Shown here: positions 52,991-62,247 of the stretch, piece after piece
Layout of the letters: the number at the start of each line of letters is the position of its first letter
Numbering within the stretch: the first letter of the stretch is position 1
DNA from: Chryseosolibacter sp035628595
Lineage (GTDB): Bacteria; Bacteroidota; Bacteroidia; Cytophagales; Cyclobacteriaceae
Length of the DNA stretch: 64,000 bases
NCBI GenBank assembly: GCA_035628595.1
Contig: DASPJN010000267.1
Coordinates: 6,817 to 70,816 of the forward strand
Reading direction: 5' to 3'
Notes under the pieces: generated by a model
Told to the model about the DNA's origin: nothing
Databases searched by the model: none
What the model saw: only the letters and a program-made list of their open reading frames with translations
Translations under genes and position numbers: made by a program

Positions 52991-53638
52991 TTATTTGTAG
53001 ACGGTGATATAGAAGATCAGCCAGAGAATGAAGATCAGTACATAGGAGCATAGAACGATAGCCCAAACGTATTTTTTGTCTTTCCTGGCGAAAAAATGGA
53101 TGCCGCTAACGAGCAAAAACCAATAAACAATCTCGAACACGTTAAGGGCGCGCAAGGGGTACGCGTATCTTTTGTCAATGGACTCGTAATCCACGAAATG
53201 CATAAGCGAAAGAGGATAAAAAGCGCGGATATCGTCGTAGGTGGGGTCGGTGTCAACTGTCATAAACCAAACGATCTTTAATATTTCAGGTACCAGGAAA
53301 ATATATTCGGCGCCGATCACCACGCCCCAGCATTGGCTGTAAGTCACCCGGTAGCCAAACATGAAACACCCGACCCAGATAACGAATGCGATAACCGTGA
53401 ATTTCCACATATAAATCACCGGGATGGAAACATATTTCATCGCATTAATTGCTTTGAGTACCGTGCCTTCCGGTCTGTCCTGTAAAAACTCAAAAGCAGC
53501 CGTTTCATTCTCGATAAATGAAATCTTGACAAAAAGCAATAACAGGGTAAGCAGACAAAGCAATGTGAACAGCAACTTTTTGTCAGCACCGAATAAAGAT
53601 TTAGTTTCGTTGCCGTTTGAAGAAAGAGAATTTATCAA
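52991..53638 (-). CDS. Polytopic membrane protein of unknown function
   Basis: 215 residues with about five hydrophobic segments (LLFTLLCLLTLLLLFVKI, FTVIAFVIWVGCFMFGY, WGVVIGAEYIFLVPEIL, FEIVYWFLLVSGIHFFA, and the C-terminal AIVLCSYVLIFILWLIFYI). A loop has SLMHFVDYESIDKRYAYPL. No family recognised; some homologues are annotated as transport permeases without support. Divergent from the TPR gene, 23 bases between starts. Confidence 0.65.
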   Translation of the reverse strand: MINSLSSNGNETKSLFGADKKLLFTLLCLLTLLLLFVKISFIENETAAFEFLQDRPEGTVLKAINAMKYVSIPVIYMWKFTVIAFVIWVGCFMFGYRVTYSQCWGVVIGAEYIFLVPEILKIVWFMTVDTDPTYDDIRAFYPLSLMHFVDYESIDKRYAYPLRALNVFEIVYWFLLVSGIHFFARKDKKYVWAIVLCSYVLIFILWLIFYITVYK

Positions 53639-53661
53639 GGTATCTGTACGTTAACTGTTTT

Positions 53662-54915
53662 ATGATGCAAAAACCTTCCGGAATAACAATCGGATTGCCT
53701 CGTAAATTAGCCAATCCGCGACTGCCGGTGCAATTGTTTTTATTTTTACTGTTTGTCGTCAGTCTTTGCCCGGAATCACACGCACAGGTTAAAAAAGATG
53801 GCCAGCCGATCATTCTTCTTTCAGATCTAAGCGTCCAGTTGCAATGCAACCAGGCGTTGAACGACCTGTATAATTTCAAATTCGACCGTGCGGAACAAAA
53901 ATTCCAGGAACTTAAAACCACCTACGGATGGCATCCGCTGCCTTACTTTTTGATGGGCTTGATTGAATGGTGGAAGATCATGCCTAACACGAAGGATACT
54001 TCGCACGATGCTCAGTTTCTTGCGTACATGGATTCAACGATCTTTGTAGCGGAACGACTGTACGAGGATTTTCCGGCCAATAAAGTTGAAGCTGCATTTT
54101 TTCTCGCTGCAGCCCACGGATTTAAAGGTAGGCTGTATTCCGATGAAGAAAGAAAAAACTGGCGCAAGGCCGCATCTTCAGGAAAAGAAGCACTGAATTA
54201 TCTGGAAGAAAGCAAGGGACATCACGACCTGAGTCCGGAGTTGGTTTTCGGTGATGCTTTGTATAATTATTTTTCAGTGTGGGTGCCGGAGAATTATCCA
54301 ACGCTAAAACCGATTCTCTGGTTTTTCCCGAAAGGTGACAAGCAGCTTGGATTGCGACAGCTAAAGGAGGTTTCGTACAATGCGTTTTATACGCGCACTG
54401 AAGCCATGGTCTGGTTGATGCGTATTCTAAATAGCTACGAAAAAGATCAGCTGCAGGCATTGCAGATCAGCAAATACCTTTATGAAACTTATCCGGACAA
54501 TCCTTTCTTCCATCGCTATTATGCACGTATTTTATATTCCAGTGGCAGGTTTGATCTTGCAGAGCCGGTTTGCAAAGAAATTCTTGCACGTATCGACAGT
54601 GGTATGATAGGATATGAAGCGACAAGTGGAAGATACGCGGCGTTTTTCCTTGGTCAGGTTTCCGACTCCAAAAAAGACTATGCGCAATCCAAAAAATATT
54701 ATGAGTTGTGCGTGAAGTATGCTGAGGAGATTGGAGCGATAGAGTCTGGATATTACTTATACTCACTCATCGAACTAGGAGAGATAGCCTATCGGGAAGG
54801 AGATAAGAAGCAGGCAAAGCGGTATCTGCGGGAAGCGAAGGAAAAGGCCGGACGCAAAGACGAAGCTTTCAAAGACGCCAAACGGCGATTGAAGCAAATG
54901 GAAAAAGCAGATTAA
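53662..54915 (+). CDS. TPR-repeat secreted protein
   Basis: 417 residues from the ATG at 53662 (or the next codon); the frame opens at 53617 but that would overlap the divergent gene. Signal-like N-terminus (LPVQLFLFLLFVVSLCPESHAQ). The mature part is built of helix pairs typical of tetratricopeptide repeats: ALNDLYNFKFDRAEQKFQEL, LYETYPDNPFFHRYYARILY, ALIGE-like ends and DYAQSKKYYELCVKYAEEIG. Periplasmic scaffold or binding protein; partner unknown. The next gene follows after 9 bases. Confidence 0.75.
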   Translation: MMQKPSGITIGLPRKLANPRLPVQLFLFLLFVVSLCPESHAQVKKDGQPIILLSDLSVQLQCNQALNDLYNFKFDRAEQKFQELKTTYGWHPLPYFLMGLIEWWKIMPNTKDTSHDAQFLAYMDSTIFVAERLYEDFPANKVEAAFFLAAAHGFKGRLYSDEERKNWRKAASSGKEALNYLEESKGHHDLSPELVFGDALYNYFSVWVPENYPTLKPILWFFPKGDKQLGLRQLKEVSYNAFYTRTEAMVWLMRILNSYEKDQLQALQISKYLYETYPDNPFFHRYYARILYSSGRFDLAEPVCKEILARIDSGMIGYEATSGRYAAFFLGQVSDSKKDYAQSKKYYELCVKYAEEIGAIESGYYLYSLIELGEIAYREGDKKQAKRYLREAKEKAGRKDEAFKDAKRRLKQMEKAD

Positions 54916-54924
54916 CAATAAATT

Positions 54925-56262
54925 GTGGAGTTAAGAGATCTGATTGTAACGCCGATTCTTCTGATCGTAATTTATTCGGTGGCGTATTTCATTCGGCCTC
55001 GTGTTACGGATTCGATTACTCGTCGTTATTTTTTTCCAGCGTTAACAGTGCGAATAGTTGGGGCGTTGGCGCTCGGGTTTCTTTACCAATTTTACTATGG
55101 AGGAGGGGATACGTTTGCATACCACACACACGGTAGCAGACATTTGTGGGAAGCGTTCATGGACTCTCCAACTCAAGGGGTTCGATATTTTTTCTCCGGT
55201 GGAGAATACGGTCCGGGATTGTGGGATATCTCTAAGAAAATTTGGTATTGGCGTGATCCAAACTCATTTGCAGTTATCAGAATCGCCGCGCTATTTGATT
55301 TGCTGACGTTTTCATCATATTCAGGTACAGCAGTACTTTTTGCTACTATTTCTTTTATCGGCGCCTGGTTGTTATTCCTGACTTTCTACAGAATATTTCC
55401 AGGGAGCTATAAGCTTACCGCAGTAGCGACACTCTTTGTTCCCTCGGTCATTTTTTGGGGTTCTGGCATCTTGAAAGACACCGTTACACTTGCGGCTGTT
55501 TCTGTGGCAACCTTCAGTATTTTCGAAATAATGATCAGAGGCAAATGGTCATTGGGAAAGGTGCTTTTGTTGACAACGGCCTTATGGGTTCTGTATCAGA
55601 TTAAAATTTATATTCTATTATGCTTGCTGCCGGCAGTAATGATCTGGTGGTTTACGCAAAAGTTAGCATTGATAAAACCCCCGCTTCTTAGAATAATGGT
55701 CGGGCCGTTTATAATCGGCCTTAGTTTGATTTCCGGGTATGCGGCTGTGAGGGAGGTAGCCAAAGATAATCCGAAGTATAACATTTCCCGTTTAGCAGAA
55801 ACAGCGCGCATTACCGCCTATGATATACGGTACGGTTGGGGAGCCCGTGACGGTGAAGGATCCGGATATACACTAGGTGAGTTGGATGGCACGTGGGCTA
55901 GTATGGTAAAGCTGGCACCTCAGGCAATCAATGTCTCACTATTCAGGCCTTACCTTTGGGAAATCAATAATCCCTTGATGCTTCTGGCTGCGCTTGAAGC
56001 TCTTGGCTGCCTTATGCTAACGCTTTATTTGATTGTTAAAGTGAAGACAAAAGTCTTAAATTTTATTAAAAGGCCTGAGATTCTTTTTTGCGCAGTCTTC
56101 TCCGTTGCATTTGCATTTGCGGTTGGTATTTCCACTTATAACTTTGGCACACTCTCTCGTTACAAGATCCCTTTAATGCCTTTTTTTCTTCTCATGCTGG
56201 TGTTAATATATCATCATTGGAAAAGTGAAAGAAATGTTTCGGCGTTTGATGAAACAGAATAG
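54925..56262 (+). CDS. Polytopic membrane protein, possibly glycan-related
   Basis: 445 residues, GTG start 9 bases after the TPR gene. About ten membrane segments. A conserved-looking first loop GGGDTFAYHTHGSRHLWEAF and the segment VIFWGSGILKDTVTLAAVS resemble glycosyltransferase-like or O-unit-processing membrane proteins of Bacteroidota, but I do not recognise a named family. Placed at the left end of the polysaccharide cluster. Its last 49 bases overlap the 3' end of the convergent glycosyltransferase gene. Confidence 0.6.
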   Translation: MELRDLIVTPILLIVIYSVAYFIRPRVTDSITRRYFFPALTVRIVGALALGFLYQFYYGGGDTFAYHTHGSRHLWEAFMDSPTQGVRYFFSGGEYGPGLWDISKKIWYWRDPNSFAVIRIAALFDLLTFSSYSGTAVLFATISFIGAWLLFLTFYRIFPGSYKLTAVATLFVPSVIFWGSGILKDTVTLAAVSVATFSIFEIMIRGKWSLGKVLLLTTALWVLYQIKIYILLCLLPAVMIWWFTQKLALIKPPLLRIMVGPFIIGLSLISGYAAVREVAKDNPKYNISRLAETARITAYDIRYGWGARDGEGSGYTLGELDGTWASMVKLAPQAINVSLFRPYLWEINNPLMLLAALEALGCLMLTLYLIVKVKTKVLNFIKRPEILFCAVFSVAFAFAVGISTYNFGTLSRYKIPLMPFFLLMLVLIYHHWKSERNVSAFDETE

Positions 56263-57293
56263 TGTTCAATCACTTTTTGTCGTCCCTTAATGCCCATACC
56301 CTGACGAAGTTTGCTGTTAACAATTAATCCGTCAAGTGCGGCAAGCCATTGATCTTCCGTAGTCGCTAAATACCCTTCGGTGCCATGGCTGATGATTTCT
56401 TTATTGACAGCGACAGGAGATACTACTGCGGGCTTTCCAAGGGCCAGATACTGCAACGCTTTAAAGCCGCATTTTCCCCGTGTCCACTCATTGTCCGGAA
56501 GTGGCATGATGCCGATATCAACGGACATAAGGTCTTCGATTTCTCTTTGCTGGCTCCAAATTTTGAACGCAACATTTTTCAATTTTAAAGAAGGGCGTCG
56601 GTCCGCAATTACAACAAACTGAACATTGGGATGTTTGCTCTCAATTTGTCGTAGTATATTCTCGTACTCTTCCAGGTACTTCAACGTTGAGTGAGAACCG
56701 GTCCAGCCAATAACTACGTCGTTATTTTTTCCTTCGGGATAAAGTGCGGGGTTATGTGTATTGTCAGTGTCGATAGTGGTTGGGTTAAGCGTCACCTGAG
56801 TGTTGAATTTCCTCGCGTAGTCTGCCAGAAATTTATTCCCGCAACTAACGCGATGGCTCCATTTGCAGATGAGTCGGACTTTCCATCGGCATCGAATTAA
56901 ACTTGCAAAGAAAGACTCATCTTCGTTATCTGTTAACCAAATGGCGTCGTCGAAATCGTAAATAATTTTTTTTCCAATGACTTTCGCGATAAACCATTCG
57001 AATATCGGCGGGCCAATCGGAAAAATTTCACGGTGAACGAATACAAAATCTATTTCATCAATTTTAAACAGCAGTAAAATGCGTTTGAGAAACGATTTGA
57101 ATAAAATGAACGAGGTAAGAATTGAATTGCTTTTGCGTCGGAACTGCTGATACGTAGATTTTTCCATCAACGGTTTTACTATAACTTTACAGCTATGTTG
57201 CTCAAGAATGCCAAGATACTGCTCAAACCTGAACCGTTGAGATGGCGCAGTGCCGGAGGGATAGGGAGTGATAAATAAGATTTTATGGAGCAC
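56214..57293 (-). CDS. Glycosyltransferase (family 4-like)
   Basis: 359 residues, GTG start. GT-B fold: N-terminal ILFITPYPSGTAPSQRFR (acceptor side), KKIIYDFDDAIWL, the UDP-sugar-side VVIGWTGSHSTLKYL, and the C-terminal E-x7-E-like part GIMPLPDNEWTRGKCGFKALQYLALGKPAVVSPVAVNKEII. Adds a sugar to a cytoplasmic lipid-linked glycan. The only - strand gene within an otherwise + strand cluster; its start overlaps that of the ABC permease by 9 bases, head to head. Confidence 0.85.
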   Translation of the reverse strand: MLHKILFITPYPSGTAPSQRFRFEQYLGILEQHSCKVIVKPLMEKSTYQQFRRKSNSILTSFILFKSFLKRILLLFKIDEIDFVFVHREIFPIGPPIFEWFIAKVIGKKIIYDFDDAIWLTDNEDESFFASLIRCRWKVRLICKWSHRVSCGNKFLADYARKFNTQVTLNPTTIDTDNTHNPALYPEGKNNDVVIGWTGSHSTLKYLEEYENILRQIESKHPNVQFVVIADRRPSLKLKNVAFKIWSQQREIEDLMSVDIGIMPLPDNEWTRGKCGFKALQYLALGKPAVVSPVAVNKEIISHGTEGYLATTEDQWLAALDGLIVNSKLRQGMGIKGRQKVIEHYSVSSNAETFLSLFQ

Positions 57294-58115
57294 CGTATTG
57301 TTGTTGATGCAAATAAAAGCAGCTTTTCACCTAACTTAAAAGAGTTAGTTGCTTACCGTGACCTGTTTTTTATTCTGGCTTACAGGGATTTGCGGGTGCG
57401 ATATGCTCAAACGTTTTTAGGTCTTGCGTGGGCATTTTTACAGCCGGTTGTTACACTGATTATTTTTACACTTGTATTCGGGCGTTTCGTAAAAGTCGAT
57501 ACCGGCGGGGTGCCGTATCCAGCATTTGCCCTGTGCGGGATGGCTGGTTGGACTTACTTCGCTTTCGTAATGAGTCAGTCTGGTAATTCAATTATCGGTG
57601 CACAGGAAATGATAAAGAAAATTTATTTTCCGAGACTCATAATTCCACTTTCGAAAGCGTTGGTCGGACTGGTTGATTTTGCTGTCGCTTCCTTGCTGCT
57701 GATTTTCTTAATTTTCTATTATGATATCTCGGTATCTTCGCAGATTATATTCCTGCCGTGCTTCATCATATTATGCATCCTGGCCGCCTTGGGCATAGGC
57801 ATCTGGCTAAGTGCGCTGACGATTCGTTATCGTGACTTTCAGCATGTGACACCCTTTCTGGTTCAGTTGGGTTTGTATGTAACGCCCATAGCATATCCAG
57901 GCGAGATCGTGATGAGATCGCTCCCCGAATGGGCACAGGTGGCATTCTACCTAAATCCAATGGCTGGTATCGTCGAAGGATTTCGCTGGGCCATTTTAGG
58001 AGTGGGTAGTATCCACGCACTGACTTATGTTTCATTCTTCGTTGTTGTCGTGCTGTTTCTCTCAGGGTTGTGGTATTTTAGAAGTGTTGAAAAAGTAATG
58101 GCCGACATAGTATGA
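57285..58115 (+). CDS. ABC-2 polysaccharide export permease (Wzm-like)
   Basis: 276 residues, six membrane segments. N-terminal amphipathic part ELVAYRDLFFILAYRDLRVRYAQTFLGLAWAFLQP and GWTYFAFVMSQSGNSIIGAQEMIKKIYFPRLIIPLS are the family signatures of Wzm/TagG permeases. It exports lipid-linked O-antigen-type or teichoic-acid-type glycan across the inner membrane with the ATPase encoded next (ATGA overlap). Confidence 0.92.
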   Translation: MEHRIVVDANKSSFSPNLKELVAYRDLFFILAYRDLRVRYAQTFLGLAWAFLQPVVTLIIFTLVFGRFVKVDTGGVPYPAFALCGMAGWTYFAFVMSQSGNSIIGAQEMIKKIYFPRLIIPLSKALVGLVDFAVASLLLIFLIFYYDISVSSQIIFLPCFIILCILAALGIGIWLSALTIRYRDFQHVTPFLVQLGLYVTPIAYPGEIVMRSLPEWAQVAFYLNPMAGIVEGFRWAILGVGSIHALTYVSFFVVVVLFLSGLWYFRSVEKVMADIV

Positions 58116-59362
58116 GTGAAATAGCCCTTCGGACAGAAGGTTTAGGTAAGAAATTCATTATTGGTCACAAGAAAACTGGTGATCTCAGGGAGGCCTTTGC
58201 TGAAAGAGTAAAGGGACTGTTCTCAAACACCCGGGAGGAAAAGGAAGAGTTTTGGGCGCTTCAGAATATTAACTTCGAGGTCACGAAAGGCGAAGCAGTT
58301 GGAATTATTGGGAGAAATGGTGCGGGCAAAAGTACCTTGCTAAAAATCCTTTCGCGAATAACTGATCCCTCTGCAGGAAGATTTGAAATTAATGGTCGGG
58401 TGTCATCATTATTGGAGGTTGGCACTGGCTTTCATGCCGAGCTAACGGGGCGAGAGAATATCTTTCTCAACGGGACTATTCTCGGCATGCGGCGGGCGGA
58501 AATAAGAAAGAAGTTTGACGAGATTGTTGATTTTAGTGGTGTTGAAAAATTTCTTGATACCCCCGTAAAGCACTACAGCTCGGGTATGAAGGTGCGACTC
58601 GCATTCTCAGTAGCCGCGCACCTGGAGCCTGAAATTTTGATTGTGGATGAAGTGCTTGCGGTCGGCGATGCTGAATTTCAAAAGAAGTGTTTGGGAAAAA
58701 TGGATGAGGTGAGTAAGAATGAGGGACGTACCATCATTTTTGTTAGTCACAATCTTGCCGCTGTCCAAAACCTTTGTCAGAAATGTATCCTTCTTCGAAA
58801 CGGACAGGTTCAAAAAATAGGAGAACCATCAGACATTATAAGTGAATACCTAAGCGACCCTGGCCAACGTGATGAAAAATTTTTTGCAGGTGCTGTTAAG
58901 CCCTCCCAACCCGTGGTGTTAACCGACTTCACTTGCTTCGCAAATCAATTGGAGAGCACATCCTCCTCCGGATTTTTCCAAATTCCCTTTTACGCAAATG
59001 TGACTTTCGAATTATCATTTTCAGTTACCGAACAATTCGCGCGCGATCTTTATATTGCTATCACCGTCGTTGATACTAATCGTACTACAGTCGCAACTCT
59101 CGACAACCTTTATTTGTCGCAACCGGTTCGCCCATTTCCTGGTGGCATAACGCGGGTTGCTTGTTCGGTTGATAAATTTCCATTAAATCCCGGCACATAC
59201 TTTTGCAACATTTGGATGTCCGACGGCTACGAAACAATACAGAAGATTGAAGATGCATTCAAGTTTGAGATTATATTAAGCAACGGACTGAATACTGGCA
59301 AGGGTCAGTCAGCAGCCAAGCACGGTTTTGTTTATATGAATCAGCAATGGATCACTCGATAA
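58112..59362 (+). CDS. ABC polysaccharide export ATPase with Wzt-like C-terminal domain
   Basis: 416 residues. Nucleotide-binding domain (about 1-245): Walker A GIIGRNGAGKST (residues 64-75), signature YSSGMKVRLAFSVA, Walker B EILIVDEVLAVGD and switch His in FVSHNL. The extra C-terminal domain (about 265-416, beta-rich) is the Wzt glycan-binding module that recognises the finished chain end. Partner of the permease; overlaps it by 4 bases and the FkbM gene by 16 bases. Confidence 0.93.
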   Translation: MSEIALRTEGLGKKFIIGHKKTGDLREAFAERVKGLFSNTREEKEEFWALQNINFEVTKGEAVGIIGRNGAGKSTLLKILSRITDPSAGRFEINGRVSSLLEVGTGFHAELTGRENIFLNGTILGMRRAEIRKKFDEIVDFSGVEKFLDTPVKHYSSGMKVRLAFSVAAHLEPEILIVDEVLAVGDAEFQKKCLGKMDEVSKNEGRTIIFVSHNLAAVQNLCQKCILLRNGQVQKIGEPSDIISEYLSDPGQRDEKFFAGAVKPSQPVVLTDFTCFANQLESTSSSGFFQIPFYANVTFELSFSVTEQFARDLYIAITVVDTNRTTVATLDNLYLSQPVRPFPGGITRVACSVDKFPLNPGTYFCNIWMSDGYETIQKIEDAFKFEIILSNGLNTGKGQSAAKHGFVYMNQQWITR

Positions 59363-60108
59363 AAAAAAATATTTACAACAATCTTTCAGTTTGGTATCGG
59401 CCTGGTACGGAAGACGAAAAGGTACTGTCTCATAGTTTCGATAATGATATTTTTTACCGGGAGATTCCATACCTTAAAGTACCTGCAAATCCCTGCATAG
59501 TTGATGTTGGTGCGCACATAGGAACGTTTTCATTATTAACAGTTGTACGTTTCCCAAAATGTCAGGTACATGCGTTTGAAGCGTCGCGCGAAACATTTGA
59601 GATCCTGAATCGGAACAAACTAACAAACAATTTAAGTAACCTTATTGTTTACCACCAGGCGATGTCCGGCGGTGACGGTATTGTCCGGCTATTTCATAGT
59701 GTAGCAGCGGGCAATTGGGGCCACAGCATCACTACCGAGCTATCGGCGAGCTACGAAGAGGTTCAATCGATATCGCTTGAAACGTTTTTTACGCAAAGCA
59801 ATATCGGTTTCATAGATTTGATTAAGTTCAATTGCGAGGGAGCGGAGTTTGAGATCATCTTAAATACTCCTTCCCACATTTTGCAAAAGATCGGGATAGG
59901 AATCATTCTCTATCATGAAGATTTATCGGACAGACGAATTGAAGAATTAATAACTCTGTTCAGAGATCTCGGATTTAAATGTAATCATCAACCTAGAAGG
60001 AAGGGCCGTGGTTGGCTTATCGTTTCGAATACTGCTCTATACTCCTCCTTATATCTCTTCTATAGAGCCTTGCAACGCAAGCTAAGCCGGCTTTTTGGTA
60101 ACGGCTAG
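59347..60108 (+). CDS. FkbM-family methyltransferase
   Basis: 253 residues. SAM-binding IVDVGAHIGTFSLL, the acidic loop HAFEASRETFEIL, and the FkbM hallmark LIKFNCEGAEFEIIL. Starts 16 bases inside the end of the ATPase gene, so coupled. In ABC-exported glycans with a Wzt C-domain, a terminal methyl often caps the chain and is the export signal; this enzyme is a good candidate for that cap (inference). Confidence 0.88.
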   Translation: MDHSIKKNIYNNLSVWYRPGTEDEKVLSHSFDNDIFYREIPYLKVPANPCIVDVGAHIGTFSLLTVVRFPKCQVHAFEASRETFEILNRNKLTNNLSNLIVYHQAMSGGDGIVRLFHSVAAGNWGHSITTELSASYEEVQSISLETFFTQSNIGFIDLIKFNCEGAEFEIILNTPSHILQKIGIGIILYHEDLSDRRIEELITLFRDLGFKCNHQPRRKGRGWLIVSNTALYSSLYLFYRALQRKLSRLFGNG

Positions 60109-60118
60109 CCACTTTAAT

Positions 60119-61087
60119 ATGCCCAGGTTATCTGTCATAATGCCCGCTTTCAACGCTGAGAAGTTTGTTATCGAAGCAATTGACTCAGTACTTCAGCAGA
60201 GCATGAGCGATTTCGAGTTGCTGATAGTTGATGACTGCTCGACAGATAACACCTTTTCGCTTTTGTCGTCAATAAAGGATAGTAGAGTTAGTGTTTTTCG
60301 CAACGAGGTTAACAAGGGTTATCTTCAGGCGTGCAACTTCCTGTTTCAACAAGCTAAGGGATTATTTGTAACCTTCCAGGATGCAGACGACCTTTCAGAT
60401 AGAATGCGTTTTGAAAAGCAACTAAAATTTCTGGAAGTGCATCCCCACTGTGGTGCATGTGGATCGCGTGCACTTTACTTTAGGGATAACATTCGTGATG
60501 TGGTAAGATATAAAGACGTGAATCTTGCACATAATGAAATCCTGGCCGGCCTTTTTCATCAAAATCAATTCTGTGGCGCTAGCGTCATGGTGCGCAAAAG
60601 CATTTTAGAACAGACCGGGTATTATCGTGAGTTTTTCGATCGAATTGGAAATGAGGATTATGATTTATTTTTCCGCATTGCTCAACGCCATCCCGTAGGG
60701 AACTTAGATGAGTATCTTTATCATGTCAGGTTAACAAATAATTCTATCTCCAGGGTGTTGAGATCACCGCGACAGTACATTTCGAAGGATATTGTTATTT
60801 TCCTGGCGATTCAGCGAAGAATGCATGATATCGATTCACTGTCGGGATATGATGAAAAACCCTTACAGGAATATGCAGACACATTACTCGCGCCGTTCAT
60901 GAAAGATGCTAGTCTTCTGGATCGAAAGAATGCTGATTTGGCGTCATACAATAATGAACGAAAGACCGCACTTTTTTTTTCGTTTAAAGCAGTAAGACGA
61001 AGCCCTTTTCAGTTTATTAACTGGAAGTATTTAGTCGTTGAAACACTTCGTACTTGTCGTTGGTGGATACAAATGCGCAGCGTATGA
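60119..61087 (+). CDS. Glycosyltransferase family 2
   Basis: 322 residues from the ATG at 60119 (MPRLSVIMPAFN); the frame opens at a TTG (60095) inside the previous gene. GT-A fold: SVIMPAFNAEKFVIEAIDSV, LIVDDCSTDNTF, VTFQDADDLSDR (DxD-like), and NQFCGASVMVRKSI for the acceptor side. Inverting transferase using a nucleotide sugar. Overlaps the next gene by 4 bases. Confidence 0.92.
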   Translation: MPRLSVIMPAFNAEKFVIEAIDSVLQQSMSDFELLIVDDCSTDNTFSLLSSIKDSRVSVFRNEVNKGYLQACNFLFQQAKGLFVTFQDADDLSDRMRFEKQLKFLEVHPHCGACGSRALYFRDNIRDVVRYKDVNLAHNEILAGLFHQNQFCGASVMVRKSILEQTGYYREFFDRIGNEDYDLFFRIAQRHPVGNLDEYLYHVRLTNNSISRVLRSPRQYISKDIVIFLAIQRRMHDIDSLSGYDEKPLQEYADTLLAPFMKDASLLDRKNADLASYNNERKTALFFSFKAVRRSPFQFINWKYLVVETLRTCRWWIQMRSV

Positions 61088-62232
61088 AAAGGACCCGGGT
61101 CTTGTTCATTGCGGATCCAAATTCAATTCACGATCATAAGTGGGTAAGCAAGATTTGTGACCGCGACGAAATAACGGCTTTCATGGTCATTCGTCAATGC
61201 CACCAGCAAGCGTTTAATGGTAGTAAGCGTTTGCAATGGCCTATTCCCATAGTGGCGACAATTCAGGATCCATCAACGGTCAGACCCTTGAAAACGTTTA
61301 ATGAGGCAGTGAAGCTTCGTCGAATCGTTCGGAAAAATGAGATTGATTTGATCCATATACTGTATGGTGAGCCCAACGCGCTGTGGGTTAATTGGAAGTG
61401 GCTTATTGGTGTACCATTTATGCTCACGCTTCGTGGTAGCGATATACTAAAAACCATCCCTATTTTTTTTGCGCGCAAGACATTGTTAGCAATGTTAGTT
61501 GCGCGTCAGTATCGACGCGCGTTTCGGATATGCGGGGCAATAACGGCGACATCCCGCGCCCAGCGTGAAAGAATTGAGTCACTGGTGAAGACAAGGGTAC
61601 ATTTAGTAAGGACCGGAATTGATCTGACTAGGATTCCTCAAAAAAAATCACCGTCGACACATTTGCAGTCGGTATCAAAGCCTTGCATTTTGATGCCGCG
61701 CAGCATGCGTCCCTTATACTACCATGAGTTCACGTTGCAGGCAATTCAATTACTGGATAGCCACATTCGTCATTCATATACTTTTGTGTTTGTTGATGCA
61801 GATACGGCAGACGTCTCGTACCTTGAAAAGATCAAAACATTAACACTAACGGTCGATGCCTCAGTGATTTTTCTTCCGTCTTTGAGCAACGGTGAGATGT
61901 TTGATTTATACTGCAATGCTTCTTTGGTCGTAATGAATCCAGTCTCTGATGGAAGCCCGGTAAGTGCAATGGAAGCGATGGTTTGTATGGCTCCTTTGAT
62001 TCTACCTCCTTTAAGTTATGATATGGAGATATATGGCGGATCATTTTTTTTTAATGAATGGGAACCTAAATCACTCAAACATGAGATTGAAAAGGTGTTG
62101 ATGATGGATCAGCAGGAAATTCAACCGATTCTTAAAAAAAATGCACAGGTGATTATTGATAACTGCGATATCAACATCGAGATGAAGCGCATTGTCAATC
62201 TGTATGAAGAGCTTCTTCTCAAAAAGCCATAA
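61084..62232 (+). CDS. Glycosyltransferase family 4
   Basis: 382 residues from the ATG at 61084, which overlaps the GT2 stop (ATGA); the longer frame from 61054 is unlikely. GT-B fold: RVLFIADPNSIHDHKWVSKI, LTLRGSDILK, then the C-terminal region with SNGEMFDLYCNASLVVMNPVSDGSPVSAMEAMVCMAPLI and the usual E-x7-E part. Sugar specificity unknown. Confidence 0.86.
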   Translation: MKRTRVLFIADPNSIHDHKWVSKICDRDEITAFMVIRQCHQQAFNGSKRLQWPIPIVATIQDPSTVRPLKTFNEAVKLRRIVRKNEIDLIHILYGEPNALWVNWKWLIGVPFMLTLRGSDILKTIPIFFARKTLLAMLVARQYRRAFRICGAITATSRAQRERIESLVKTRVHLVRTGIDLTRIPQKKSPSTHLQSVSKPCILMPRSMRPLYYHEFTLQAIQLLDSHIRHSYTFVFVDADTADVSYLEKIKTLTLTVDASVIFLPSLSNGEMFDLYCNASLVVMNPVSDGSPVSAMEAMVCMAPLILPPLSYDMEIYGGSFFFNEWEPKSLKHEIEKVLMMDQQEIQPILKKNAQVIIDNCDINIEMKRIVNLYEELLLKKP

Positions 62233-62247
62233 GCAAGAATTCAGATC

